Shown: positions 26,233 through 34,783 of the stretch, in pieces
Layout of the letters: every line of letters begins with the position of its first letter
Position numbering within the stretch: the stretch's first letter is position 1
Assembly (NCBI RefSeq): GCF_001571405.1
Contig: NZ_BCNX01000017.1
Coordinates: forward strand, 1 to 43,304
DNA from: Methanoculleus thermophilus
GTDB taxonomy: Archaea > Halobacteriota > Methanomicrobia > Methanomicrobiales > Methanoculleaceae
Length of the DNA stretch: 43,304 nucleotides
Reading direction: 5' to 3'
The notes under the pieces: model-generated
The model's database searches: none
What the model was told of the DNA's origin: nothing
Seen by the model: the letters and a program-made list of their open reading frames with translations, nothing else
Made by a program: the position numbers and the translations under genes

Positions 26233-28671
26233 TCACCGGGGCACCGGAACGGCCTCCTTCTCCTTTGCTAACCGCTCCTCGACCTCAGCCACGCGAAGAG
26301 TGATCTTTAAGAGTGCGTCGGGCTCGACCGATATCGAGTCGATCCCCTGCTCCACCAGGAAGTCGGCGAACTCCGGGTAGGTGCTCGGCGCCTCGCCGCA
26401 GAGCCCGCTGTGCCGCCCATTCCGCCGGCATCCTTCTACGGCCATCGCGACCATCCGCTTGACGGCCGGGTCGCGTTCGTCGAAGGCCTCCCCCACGACC
26501 GCCGAGTCACGGTCGATCCCGAGGACGAGCTGGGTCAAGTCGTTTGAGCCTATCGAGAACCCGTCGAAGTACTTGCTGAACGCGTCGATCTCAACGATGT
26601 TGCTTGGGATCTCGCACATCTGATAGATCTGCAGACCGTTCTCGCCTCGCCGAAGACCGTTCTTCTCGAGTTCCTCAATGACCCGCTTTGCCTCCTCCAC
26701 CCTGCGGCAGAAGGGGATCATGATGATCAGGTTCGTAAGCCCCATCTCATCTCTGACACGCTTGAGCGCCCGGCACTCGAGGCCGAACCCCTCCCGGTAG
26801 CGCTCATCGTAGTAGCGGGAGGCCCCGCGGAACCCGAGCATCGGGTTTGCCTCCTCCGGCTCAAAGTAGGCCCCACCAAGCAGGCTTGCGTACTCGTTGG
26901 TCTTGAAGTCGCTTGTCCGGACGACGACCGGGTTTGGGTAGAACGCGGCGGCAATGGTCCCGACGCCTTCGGCCAGTCTCTCGACGAAGTACTCCTCCCC
27001 GTCCGGGTATCCATAGACGAAGTCGGCGATCGCCTCCCGGACGGCCGTATCCTCGATCCGCTCGGGGTGGAGAAGCGCCATCGGGTGGATTTTGATGTAA
27101 CTGCTGATGATGAACTCCATCCGGGCAAGCCCGATACCGTCGTTCGGGACCATTGCAAGCCCGAAGGCCATATCGGGATTCCCGAGGTTCATCATCACCT
27201 CGGTCTTGGGCCGCCGCAGGTCGGAGAGCCGGATCTCTTCGACATGGTACGGGAGGCTGCCCTCGTAGATGAACCCCTCCTCCCCCTCGGCGCAGCTCAC
27301 CGTCACCTCCCGGCCCGTCGGGATCTTCTCGGTCGCGTCGCCCGTGCCGACGATTGCAGGGATGCCGAGTTCCCGGCTGACGATCGCGGCATGGGATGTC
27401 CGGCCGCCCCGGTTCGTCACGATGGCGGCGGCCGTCTTCATGACGGGCTCCCAGTCGGGGGTCGTGGTATCGGAGACCAGAACCTCCCCCGGCTTAAATT
27501 CCGGGAGGCGGCTGACGTCGGTGATGATCCGGGCCTTCCCGGCGGCAATCTTATCGCCGATGCTCTTACCTGCGGCAAGCACCGGCCCGCGTTCATCAAG
27601 GACGTAGGTTTCGAGGACGTCCCGCACCTTCTGCGAATGCACCGTCTCGGGCCGGGCCTGGACGACGAAGAGTTCATTGGTCTCGCCGTCCTTCGCCCAC
27701 TCGATGTCCATCGGGACCGGCTTACCAGCCTTCATCGAGTAGTGGTCCTCGATCGTGAGGGCGTATCCTGCGAGCGCAAGGATCTCGTCGTCGGTGATGC
27801 AGAACTTCCTTCGGTCCGATTCCGGGACATCGATCCTCCGGGTGACTTCTTTTTCACCTCCGTGAGCGTAGACGAGTTTCACCCGTTTCTCACCGAGGTT
27901 CTTCCTGATGACGGCCCGGTAGCCCTTCTTGAAGGTCGGTTTGAAGACGTAGAACTCATCGGGGTTGACGGCGCCCTGGACGACCATCTCGCCAAGGCCG
28001 TAGGACCCGGTGATGAGGACGACGTCCCGAAAACCGGTATCGGTATCGAGCGTGAAGATGACCCCGCTTGAGGCGAGATCGGAGCGGACCATCTTCATGA
28101 CCCCCACCGAGAGGGCGACCTTGAAGTGGTCAAAGCCGTTGTCCACCCGGTAGGCGATCGCCCGGTCGGTGAAGAGGGAGGCGAGGCACCGCGTGTAGGC
28201 CTCTCGCAGGGCCTGGTAGCCGCGGATGTTTAAGTACGTCTCCTGCTGGCCCGCAAACGACGCCGTGGGGAGATCCTCGGCGGTTGCGGAGCTCCTGACG
28301 GCGACGTCGGCATCGGGCCCGTATTCGTCGCAGAGCATATCATACGCAGCCCGGATCTCGTCCCAGAGGTCATCCGGGACCCCGGCGGAGAGGATCAGGT
28401 CGCGGGCACGCCTCCCTCTCCTGGCGAGATCGGTGACGTTGTTCCGATCAAGACCCCTAAGCGTCTCTTTGAGGTCATCGAGGATTCCGGCGGACGAGAG
28501 GACGTGCCAGTAGCCCTCTGCGGTCACGGCGAAACCGTCGGGGATCTTTACGCCCTTCGGCGTCAGTTCGCGGTACATCTCGCCGATTGATGCGTTCTTC
28601 CCCCCGACGAGGGCGATGTCCTCTGACCCGATATCGGCGAACCAGCGGATATAGGCCGCATCCTGTCTCAT
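26233..28671 (-). CDS. ppsA: Phosphoenolpyruvate synthase
   Basis: This enzyme makes PEP from pyruvate and ATP, the entry to gluconeogenesis from acetyl-CoA in methanogens. The N-terminal ATP-grasp domain (about 1-340) has LVGGKNASIGEM and VRSSATAEDLPTASFAGQQE. The swivelling phosphohistidine domain has GGRTSHAAIVSRELGIPAIV with the phosphorylated His. The C-terminal PEP-binding barrel has FSIGSNDLTQLVLGIDRD and GLCGEAPS with the catalytic Cys. The 812-aa length is slightly above the usual 750-800. The ATG overlaps the preceding dehydrogenase stop by 4 bp (ATGA), so it is the last gene of gapA-dehydrogenase-ppsA. Confidence 0.97.
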   Translation of the reverse strand: MRQDAAYIRWFADIGSEDIALVGGKNASIGEMYRELTPKGVKIPDGFAVTAEGYWHVLSSAGILDDLKETLRGLDRNNVTDLARRGRRARDLILSAGVPDDLWDEIRAAYDMLCDEYGPDADVAVRSSATAEDLPTASFAGQQETYLNIRGYQALREAYTRCLASLFTDRAIAYRVDNGFDHFKVALSVGVMKMVRSDLASSGVIFTLDTDTGFRDVVLITGSYGLGEMVVQGAVNPDEFYVFKPTFKKGYRAVIRKNLGEKRVKLVYAHGGEKEVTRRIDVPESDRRKFCITDDEILALAGYALTIEDHYSMKAGKPVPMDIEWAKDGETNELFVVQARPETVHSQKVRDVLETYVLDERGPVLAAGKSIGDKIAAGKARIITDVSRLPEFKPGEVLVSDTTTPDWEPVMKTAAAIVTNRGGRTSHAAIVSRELGIPAIVGTGDATEKIPTGREVTVSCAEGEEGFIYEGSLPYHVEEIRLSDLRRPKTEVMMNLGNPDMAFGLAMVPNDGIGLARMEFIISSYIKIHPMALLHPERIEDTAVREAIADFVYGYPDGEEYFVERLAEGVGTIAAAFYPNPVVVRTSDFKTNEYASLLGGAYFEPEEANPMLGFRGASRYYDERYREGFGLECRALKRVRDEMGLTNLIIMIPFCRRVEEAKRVIEELEKNGLRRGENGLQIYQMCEIPSNIVEIDAFSKYFDGFSIGSNDLTQLVLGIDRDSAVVGEAFDERDPAVKRMVAMAVEGCRRNGRHSGLCGEAPSTYPEFADFLVEQGIDSISVEPDALLKITLRVAEVEERLAKEKEAVPVPR

Positions 28672-29726
28672 GCTCCCCTGCCCCCGGTCGGTGCCGCTGC
28701 CGGCATCCGATAGGTCCCGGCGACGACGTTCTGCGGGTTCCCGGCAAAGAAGGCCTTTATGTTCTCGATGCTGGTCGCGAGGATCCGCTCGACCGCCTCG
28801 CGCGTGTTGAAGGCGTTGTGCGGTGTGAGAATCGCCCGATCCGAGTGCAGGAGGGAGAAACTCTCAAGCGCGTCCCGCAGTTCGTCCGCCGGCGCCTCAT
28901 CAGCCCCGGCAAACTCCTCCTCGATCCAGACCCGCTCCCCCTCGAAGGTATCGAGCGCGACCCCCGCAAGCCGACCCTCGCGAAGGGCATCCGCGACCGC
29001 CCTCGTATCCACCACGCCGCCGCGGGCGGTGTTGACGAGGAGAGCAGTGGGTTTGACCAGTCGCAGCCGTTCGGCATTGATCAGGTGGTGGGTGGCCTCC
29101 GTGTAGGGGACATGCAGGCTGATGACGTCTGCTTCGGAAAGCAGGTCGTTGAGATCCATGTAGCGGACGCCGTACTCCTCCGTAAGGGCCGGGTTCGGTC
29201 TTGTGTCGTAGGCGATCACCTTCATCCCCGCTGCATGGGCGATCCGGGCGAGGTGCGAGCCGATGCGCCCGGTCCCGATCAGACCGAGGGTTTTGCCGGA
29301 GAGATCCATTCCCTGCAGCCCGGCACGGGAGAAGTCGCCCCGGTCCACCCGCTCAAACGTCGGCCTGAACCGCCGGACTAGAGCCAGGATGAGCCCGAAC
29401 GCGAACTCCGCCACGGTGGCATCGCCGTAGCGCGGCACGTTGCAGACGGCGATATTTCTCTCCCGGCAGGCATCTACGTCGATATGATCAAACCCCGTGG
29501 ACATGGTGGCGATCATCTTGAGGTTCGGCAATCGGTCGAGGACCTCTCGGGTAATTCGCGAGAGGACGAAGATACCGATGCCGTCAGCGTCGCGGGCAAG
29601 CGATACGTTCTCGATTGTGAGCTGTTCGGTGTGCAGGGCAATCTCATAGCCGCTCGGGCCGGCGAACGCTCTCCAGATCACGTCCTGTTCGTGCTCATCG
29701 AGGCCGAAGAAGACCAGCTTTGGCAT
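28668..29726 (-). CDS. D-2-hydroxyacid dehydrogenase, D-lactate dehydrogenase-like
   Basis: This is an NAD-dependent D-isomer-specific 2-hydroxyacid dehydrogenase of 352 aa. The Rossmann domain has LGLIGTGRIGSHLARIAHAA and an acid-ended strand VIAYDTR, suggesting NAD rather than NADP. Catalytic arginine lies in VNTARGGVVD, and the histidine in ILTPHNAFNT. The VWIEEEFAGADE insert before the C-terminus is like that of fermentative D-lactate dehydrogenases. It sits 12 bp after gapA with a GGAGG Shine-Dalgarno and overlaps ppsA. D-lactate, hydroxypyruvate or phosphoglycerate are possible substrates; the gene context favours pyruvate/lactate. Confidence 0.9.
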   Translation of the reverse strand: MPKLVFFGLDEHEQDVIWRAFAGPSGYEIALHTEQLTIENVSLARDADGIGIFVLSRITREVLDRLPNLKMIATMSTGFDHIDVDACRERNIAVCNVPRYGDATVAEFAFGLILALVRRFRPTFERVDRGDFSRAGLQGMDLSGKTLGLIGTGRIGSHLARIAHAAGMKVIAYDTRPNPALTEEYGVRYMDLNDLLSEADVISLHVPYTEATHHLINAERLRLVKPTALLVNTARGGVVDTRAVADALREGRLAGVALDTFEGERVWIEEEFAGADEAPADELRDALESFSLLHSDRAILTPHNAFNTREAVERILATSIENIKAFFAGNPQNVVAGTYRMPAAAPTGGRGA

Positions 29727-29738
29727 GGTTCAACCTCC

Positions 29739-30746
29739 TCATTCACGAGATGCCATGTAGGAGGCGATATCGACCATCCTTTTAGCATACGCAAACTCGT
29801 TGTCGTACCAGACCAGGATCTTGACCATCCGCCCGCCGACGACGCTCGTGGACTGCCCGTCAACGACCCCGGAGTGCGGGTCGCCGACGATATCGGCGGA
29901 TACGAGGGGATCATCGGTGTACATGAGAAGCCCCTTCATCGGTCCTTCCGCCGCCTGCTTCATCGCGGCGTTCACTTCATCCGCCGTTGCGTCCCGCGAG
30001 AGCTCCGCAACGATATCGAGGACCGATCCATCGGGGATGGGGGCCCGGATGGCTATCGCATCCATCTTCCCGGTGAGTTCGGGGAGGACCCGCGTGGTGG
30101 CGACGGCGGCCCCGGTCGATGTCGGGATCAGCGAGACGGCAGCAGCACGCCCCCGGCGCGGTTTCTTTGCGGCCCGATCCACCAGCGCCTGGGTGGCGGT
30201 GTAGGCGTGGATTGCCGTGGCCATCAGGCGTTCGACGCCGAACGTCTCGTTCAAGACCTTCGCCGCCGGGGCAAGCGCATTGGTCGTGCAGGATGCGTTC
30301 GAGATGACGACGTGCTTTGCGGGATCGTAGGACCCCTCGTTGACGCCGAGGACGACCGTCAGGTCCGCATCATCCGACGGCGCACTGATGACGACCCGTG
30401 ATGCCCCGGCATCCAGATGTTTTGCGGAGGCCGCCCGCTCGGTGAACCGCCCGGTGCACTCGAGCACCATATCCACGCCGAGGTCTTTCCATGGGAGGCG
30501 TGCAGGATCTCTCTCGTGCAGCACCCGGACCCCTTTCGAGCCGGCCCGGATGGTATCTCCGCTGACCTCGACCGGGTAGGGTGCCCGCCCGTGGACCGAG
30601 TCGTACTTCATCAGGTAAGCAAGCTGGTCTGTCGGGTTTGGATCGTTCACCGCAACGATCTCGATATTCTCTGGCGGGTCGATCACGTAGTTGTGGAGAA
30701 CTTTCCGCCCGATCCGCCCAAACCCATTGATGGCAACCTTCTTCAT
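29739..30746 (-). CDS. gapA: Glyceraldehyde-3-phosphate dehydrogenase, bacterial (class I) type
   Basis: This is a phosphorylating GAPDH of 335 aa. KVAINGFGRIGRKVLHN is the class I Rossmann start, and VNDPNPTDQLAYLMKYDSVHG continues it. The catalytic cysteine is in SNASCTTNALAP, the histidine in TAIHAYTATQ, and the C-terminal signature is VKILVWYDNEFAYAKRMVD. This is the bacterial type, not the class II GAPDH usual in archaea, whose catalytic cysteine motif is different. The Asp in VNDPN suggests NAD. The Shine-Dalgarno GGGGGAAG precedes the ATG. The promoter has an inverted repeat around its TATA box. In this setting it likely works in gluconeogenesis with gpmA and ppsA. Confidence 0.95.
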   Translation of the reverse strand: MKKVAINGFGRIGRKVLHNYVIDPPENIEIVAVNDPNPTDQLAYLMKYDSVHGRAPYPVEVSGDTIRAGSKGVRVLHERDPARLPWKDLGVDMVLECTGRFTERAASAKHLDAGASRVVISAPSDDADLTVVLGVNEGSYDPAKHVVISNASCTTNALAPAAKVLNETFGVERLMATAIHAYTATQALVDRAAKKPRRGRAAAVSLIPTSTGAAVATTRVLPELTGKMDAIAIRAPIPDGSVLDIVAELSRDATADEVNAAMKQAAEGPMKGLLMYTDDPLVSADIVGDPHSGVVDGQSTSVVGGRMVKILVWYDNEFAYAKRMVDIASYMASRE

Positions 30747-30781
30747 CAGACTTCCCCCTGTGAGGCTGGACCACCCCCTCT

Positions 30782-30815
30782 ATGGGTTGAGTATATGATT
30801 CTTCCCCCAACCCAT
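30782..30815 (-). promoter_or_regulatory. gapA promoter inside an inverted repeat
   Basis: ATGGGTTG (30782-30789) and CAACCCAT (30808-30815) are perfect 8-bp arms. Between them on the minus strand lies GAATCATATACT, whose ATATA core is a TATA box about 26 bp from a start near 30769. Arms that enclose the TATA box look like an operator, which would let a regulator control gapA, the dehydrogenase and ppsA. The regulatory role is inference. Confidence 0.5.
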
Positions 30816-30832
30816 GGGTCCCGGGGAGGGGG

Positions 30833-31582
30833 CTATCTTGGCCCGGCCTGCCGGGCCACGCCGCGGGCGGCCGCCGCGACCTCTTGTGGGTCGCCCAGGT
30901 AGTAGTGCCCGACCGCCGTTAAGTCCCCATCATCCAGTTCGTAGATTAAAGGATAGCCGGTGGGAATGTTTACGTCCGCGATCTCGTCGTCCGGAATGTT
31001 ATCCAGGTGCTTGACCAGGGCGCGGAGGCTGTTGCCGTGGGCAGAGATCAGGACGGGCTTGCCTGCCGCAAGATCCCTCTTGATGTGGTTCTCCCAGCAG
31101 GGGAGGACCCGCTTGAGCGTGTCATGCAGGGATTCTGTCGCCGGGAGGCTTGCAGGGTCCAGGTCCGCGTAGCGGGGGTCGAACCGCGGGTGCCTCGGGT
31201 CGTCCCATGCGAGCGGCGGCGGCCGCACGTCATAGGCCCGGCGCCAGAGGTGCACCTGTTCTGCGCCATACCGCTCCGCGGTCTCCTGTTTGTTCAGACC
31301 CTGCAGGGCGCCATAACTCTTCTCATTCAGCCGCCACGACCGGTGCACCGGGACGTACATGAGGTCCAGGTCGTCCATGACTATCCAGAGCGTCCGGATG
31401 GCCCGCTTCAGGACGGATGTGTAGGCGACGCGGAACGTATGTCCACCCTCCTTAAGGAGCGCCGCCGCCCGGTGGGCCTCTTTGATGCCCTGCGCCGAGA
31501 GGCCCACATCGGTCCAGCCCGTGAACCGGTTCTCCCTATTCCAGAGGCTCTCGCCGTGCCGTAAGAGGATTAACTCGACCAT
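30833..31582 (-). CDS. gpmA: 2,3-Bisphosphoglycerate-dependent phosphoglycerate mutase
   Basis: This enzyme interconverts 3- and 2-phosphoglycerate. The phosphohistidine motif [20 protein letters not shown] is at the N-terminus. [18 protein letters not shown], the second basic cluster (LKRAIRTLW) and [10 protein letters not shown] near residue 190 complete the dPGM signature. The length is 249 aa, as in E. coli GpmA. ATG 31582 has GGGAG at the right distance; the frame open to 31702 is not conserved. Archaea usually have ApgM, so this is another bacterial-type enzyme, encoded just upstream of gapA on the same strand (gap 86 bp, own promoter between). Confidence 0.95.
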   Translation of the reverse strand: MVELILLRHGESLWNRENRFTGWTDVGLSAQGIKEAHRAAALLKEGGHTFRVAYTSVLKRAIRTLWIVMDDLDLMYVPVHRSWRLNEKSYGALQGLNKQETAERYGAEQVHLWRRAYDVRPPPLAWDDPRHPRFDPRYADLDPASLPATESLHDTLKRVLPCWENHIKRDLAAGKPVLISAHGNSLRALVKHLDNIPDDEIADVNIPTGYPLIYELDDGDLTAVGHYYLGDPQEVAAAARGVARQAGPR

Positions 31583-31825
31583 TCCAGTCATCTCCCGCCC
31601 GAGGGTGGTTTTTGCCTCCCCATAAACCCTATGCATCACCCAAAAAGACGATCCACGGGAGCATCTCCCGCACCCGGGCAATAGGAAAGTACGGTGGGGC
31701 AACAGAGTGATCCGATCTCAATGTCGAATATAATCACCTGGTTTTGGAAATCGGTCGCATATAGGTTCGATTTTTTTCGTAACTTACAATTCATTTATCT
31801 TTTCTTCCCGCCCATATGCTGTTGT

Positions 31826-33469
31826 ATGGCACCGAATAGAAACTGGAACAGGAACCAGATCCTTGCGGCGGCATCACTGCTCGTCATCGCTGTGGCGTGC
31901 ATCATAACCGCAGGATGTATATCAGGGACGTCGACCCCCGGCCCGGCTGTCGCGCTCCCTGGAACCTCCTGGTCACTTTACTCCTACCTTGCCGAGAACG
32001 GCTCCCTCGTCTCGGTTCTGCCGGGAACGGAGATCACCGTACGGTTCGAAAACGACGGCAAAATCATCGGCTCCGCCGGGTGCAACGGATACGGCGGCAA
32101 CTACCTCCAGAGCGGCACAACCCTCTCGATCTCCTCACTCGTCCAGACACTGAAACTCTGCACGGAGCCCGCGGGTATCATGGAGCAGGAGTCAAGGTTC
32201 ATGGATCTCCTCGGCTCGGCGGCAGGTTGCCGGATGGAGAACGACCGGCTCGTCATCACCGATGCGGCAGGCACCGACGTGCTCGTCTTCGTGCAGGACT
32301 CCTTCGTACCCGTGATGCTCCCCGGAACGTCCTGGAAACTCGTAAGCCTCGCCGATGAAAACAGCACCCTGGCCCCGGTCATCGCCGGCACAACCGTCAC
32401 GGCGATCTTTGACGCTGACGGGAAGGTCAGAGGCAGCGCCGGGTGCAACCACTACAGCGCACGCTACACCGCAAACGGCGCGAACCTCTCGATCGAACCG
32501 GTCACACGAACCGAGATGTACTGCAGCGAGCCGCCCGGCCTCATGGAGCAGGAGGACCGCTACCTCGCTCTCCTCGCGGACGCCGCATCCTACCGCGTTG
32601 AGCGCGTGATGGCGGACGGCGAGAGGATCCCTCTCAGCGCTTATGTCTCCTCAAGGACGACGAGCGACCGGCTGACCCTCACGGACAGCGAGGGCAACGA
32701 CATCCTGGTCTTCGAGCTCGACCTCCCGAAGCCCGACCTCCCGCTCTTCGGGACAGACTGGGTGCTTGAGGCCTACAGCACCGGTGGAGGTGCAGTCTCC
32801 TCGGTGATCGCCGGCACGACCATCACCGCGAACTTCGCGGCCGATGGGATCGTCACCGGGAATGCCGGGTGCAACCACTACGGCGGTCAGTACAGCCTTG
32901 ACGGCGCAAACCTCACGGTCGCCTCGCTCTACAGCACCCTGATATACTGCGAGACGCCGGGGGTCATGGAGCAGGAAGCGGCGTTCATGGGCCACCTAGC
33001 AAACGTCTCCTCCTACCGGGTCGAGGGCGACCGGCTGATCCTCGCGGATGCGGAGGGTAACGAGATCCTCTTCTTCGTACAGGCGCCGGAAGTGCCTCCG
33101 GCACCCCTCACCGGGACGGAGTGGACGCTTGAGTCATACAGCCTTGGTGGGGAGGCCGTCTCCTCGGTTATCGCCGGGACCACGATCACTGCGGTCTTCT
33201 CGCCCGATGGGAACGTCTCCGGCAATGCCGGGTGCAACTCCTACGGGGCTGGCTACCGACTTTTCGGCATGAGCCTCACCATTGATGCGCCTATCAGCAC
33301 GAAGATGTACTGCGAAGAGCCCGAAGGCATCATGAAGCAGGAGAGCACATACCTTAACCTCCTTACGTCGGTAGCGGGCTATCGCATCGATGGAGACCGG
33401 CTCGAACTCCTCGATGAGGCTGGAGAGACCCTCCTCTCCTATCGGGCAGAGAGCGCGGATCGCTCCTGA
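31826..33469 (+). CDS. Secreted protein with four tandem META (HslJ-like) domains
   Basis: This 547-aa protein has an N-terminal hydrophobic segment (about 12-29) ending in a lipobox-like ITAGC, so it is likely exported and lipid-anchored. Four META-type repeats follow, each with LxGTxWxLxS, a GTxxTxxF strand, an (S/N)AGCNxYxxxY motif, a (Y/L)CxxPxGxMxQE motif and a YRVEGDRLxL strand. Repeat 2 has an extra loop of about 25 residues. Each repeat has two cysteines at the same places, so disulfides are plausible. ATG 31826 lies 30 bp behind CATTTATC. HslJ-like META domains are linked to novobiocin resistance and heat response in bacteria; the role here is unknown. Confidence 0.85.
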   Translation: MAPNRNWNRNQILAAASLLVIAVACIITAGCISGTSTPGPAVALPGTSWSLYSYLAENGSLVSVLPGTEITVRFENDGKIIGSAGCNGYGGNYLQSGTTLSISSLVQTLKLCTEPAGIMEQESRFMDLLGSAAGCRMENDRLVITDAAGTDVLVFVQDSFVPVMLPGTSWKLVSLADENSTLAPVIAGTTVTAIFDADGKVRGSAGCNHYSARYTANGANLSIEPVTRTEMYCSEPPGLMEQEDRYLALLADAASYRVERVMADGERIPLSAYVSSRTTSDRLTLTDSEGNDILVFELDLPKPDLPLFGTDWVLEAYSTGGGAVSSVIAGTTITANFAADGIVTGNAGCNHYGGQYSLDGANLTVASLYSTLIYCETPGVMEQEAAFMGHLANVSSYRVEGDRLILADAEGNEILFFVQAPEVPPAPLTGTEWTLESYSLGGEAVSSVIAGTTITAVFSPDGNVSGNAGCNSYGAGYRLFGMSLTIDAPISTKMYCEEPEGIMKQESTYLNLLTSVAGYRIDGDRLELLDEAGETLLSYRAESADRS

Positions 33470-33487
33470 TCCGCTCTTATCCTCCAT

Positions 33488-33530
33488 GGCAGGGATCGTA
33501 TCTCATGAACCAGTCCCTGCCTTGCTTTTT
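33488..33530 (+). terminator. Terminator after the four-META gene
   Basis: GGCAGGGA (33488-33495) and TCCCTGCC (33514-33521) form an 8-bp stem with an 18-nt loop, followed directly by TTGCTTTTT. It lies 19 bp after the stop codon. Confidence 0.65.
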
Positions 33531-33700
33531 CCAATTCATCACATTTGGTCATCCGTCTCCCTTGCCAGAGGATGCTCAGAGCGATACACCGGGATCGGGA
33601 CCGTTACCTCATCTCAGCAGAATGAAAGGGAATTGAGAGAATCTCGATAAAAATAGATTACTTTTTAATTCTGTTTCCCTAACGCCTACCTGTGGTATAG

Positions 33701-34219
33701 ATGGGCAGAGGCGGACACCACACACTCGCAAAGGCTGCACTCCTGATCATCGCGGTGACGTGCCTCATCTCAGCCAGTTACTCCGGCGCAACAACCTTGC
33801 CCCATAACGATGCTGATCGGGCCGCCGAACCACTCGGGGGGACGACCTGGAAACTCACTCAATTTTGTGCGGATAACGGCTCGATCATTGCACCCCTGCC
33901 CGGAACGGAACCGCTTATCGCTTTCAGCGAGGACGGCACGCTCTCGGGTTTGGCCGGGGGGAATCCCTACTCCGCCTCCTACAGAATCAATGGTTCAACC
34001 ATCACGGTGGAATCAGGCGACGTCGCACTGGCCCACCCCGCAATAGCCCAGGACTTTGCCCGGCAGGAAAGCCGGTACCGCGAACTCCTTGTTGCGGCCG
34101 CTTCTTACCGCGTTGAAGATAACCTTTTGATCCTCTCCGGTCCGTCGGGCAGAAATCTGCTCGTGTTCTCGCGGATAGAGGGGCCAAAGACCGGACCACT
34201 GCTCTCGGCCGAACGATAA
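33701..34219 (+). CDS. Secreted single-META-domain protein, cysteine-poor paralogue
   Basis: This is a 172-aa relative of the four-repeat protein just upstream. The hydrophobic export segment (about 9-27) has no clear lipobox. One META repeat follows: LGGTTWKLTQF, IAPLPGTEPLIAFSEDGTLS, LAGGNPYSASY, RQESRYRELLVAAASYRVED and LLILSGPSGRNLLVFS. In place of AGCNxY it has AGGNPY, and the later YCxxP cysteine is also gone, so the potential disulfide of the paralogue is lost. A TATA-like TTTTTAAT (33662-33669) predicts a start about 9 nt before the ATG. The function is unknown. Confidence 0.75.
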   Translation: MGRGGHHTLAKAALLIIAVTCLISASYSGATTLPHNDADRAAEPLGGTTWKLTQFCADNGSIIAPLPGTEPLIAFSEDGTLSGLAGGNPYSASYRINGSTITVESGDVALAHPAIAQDFARQESRYRELLVAAASYRVEDNLLILSGPSGRNLLVFSRIEGPKTGPLLSAER

Positions 34220-34314
34220 CCCTGCTACCAGATCGTCGAAATACGCTCGCGGTCATCGACAGCAGGATCTTCTTGTGCCTGCTGGTGAGGAGGATTTTCA
34301 AAGCAGCCCGGATA

Positions 34315-34731
34315 CTATACCCGCCGATATGACCGCCCTTCTGCCGGGAGGGAGTAATGCATCTGGGCAAAGACCCATGCGTGGCCTGTCCCGCGGAGCA
34401 CCGCCGTCATCCGCCCGGTTAAGGTCTGCGGAGCGCCGTCTACGACGAAGTGATAGGTCATATCGGCCATGATCCAGGCGATTGTCCCCTCTGCTCCGAT
34501 ATGAATCCCGGAGAGCTCAAGTGAGATCGCCTCAGTCTTCGCAAACTCGCGCTCAATGTGCCTGCGGTAAGCCTCCTTCCCGATAACCCTCTCATCGACC
34601 CCGATTCCGAAACCCCGGAAATCAGGGTCGGTAAGCGCCATGATGCCCTCGATGTCTTTTCTCCCGATGGCCTCCGCCATTCGCTGGAGCATCGCCATGA
34701 TCTGGTTCCGTGTCTGTTCACTGACACGCAT
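34315..34731 (-). CDS. NTF2-like / SnoaL-like protein
   Basis: This is a 138-aa single-domain protein. The helical start LQRMAEAIGRKDIEGIMALT and DPDFRGFGIGVDERVIGKEA, then IHIGAEGTIAWIMADMTYHF and AVLRGTGHAWVFAQMHYSLP, match the NTF2/SnoaL cone fold (helices followed by a curved sheet). Such domains bind small ligands or act as enzymes; no catalytic set is recognised here. The ATG at 34731 is about 26-28 bp from a minus-strand GAATATCT box, suggesting a leaderless mRNA. It follows the MoeA fusion gene by 52 bp on the same strand. Confidence 0.72.
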   Translation of the reverse strand: MRVSEQTRNQIMAMLQRMAEAIGRKDIEGIMALTDPDFRGFGIGVDERVIGKEAYRRHIEREFAKTEAISLELSGIHIGAEGTIAWIMADMTYHFVVDGAPQTLTGRMTAVLRGTGHAWVFAQMHYSLPAEGRSYRRV

Positions 34732-34783
34732 GAAGAGGTGTCCTGTCAAAAGAGAGATATTCGTTTCGAGGAGATGTGCTGTT

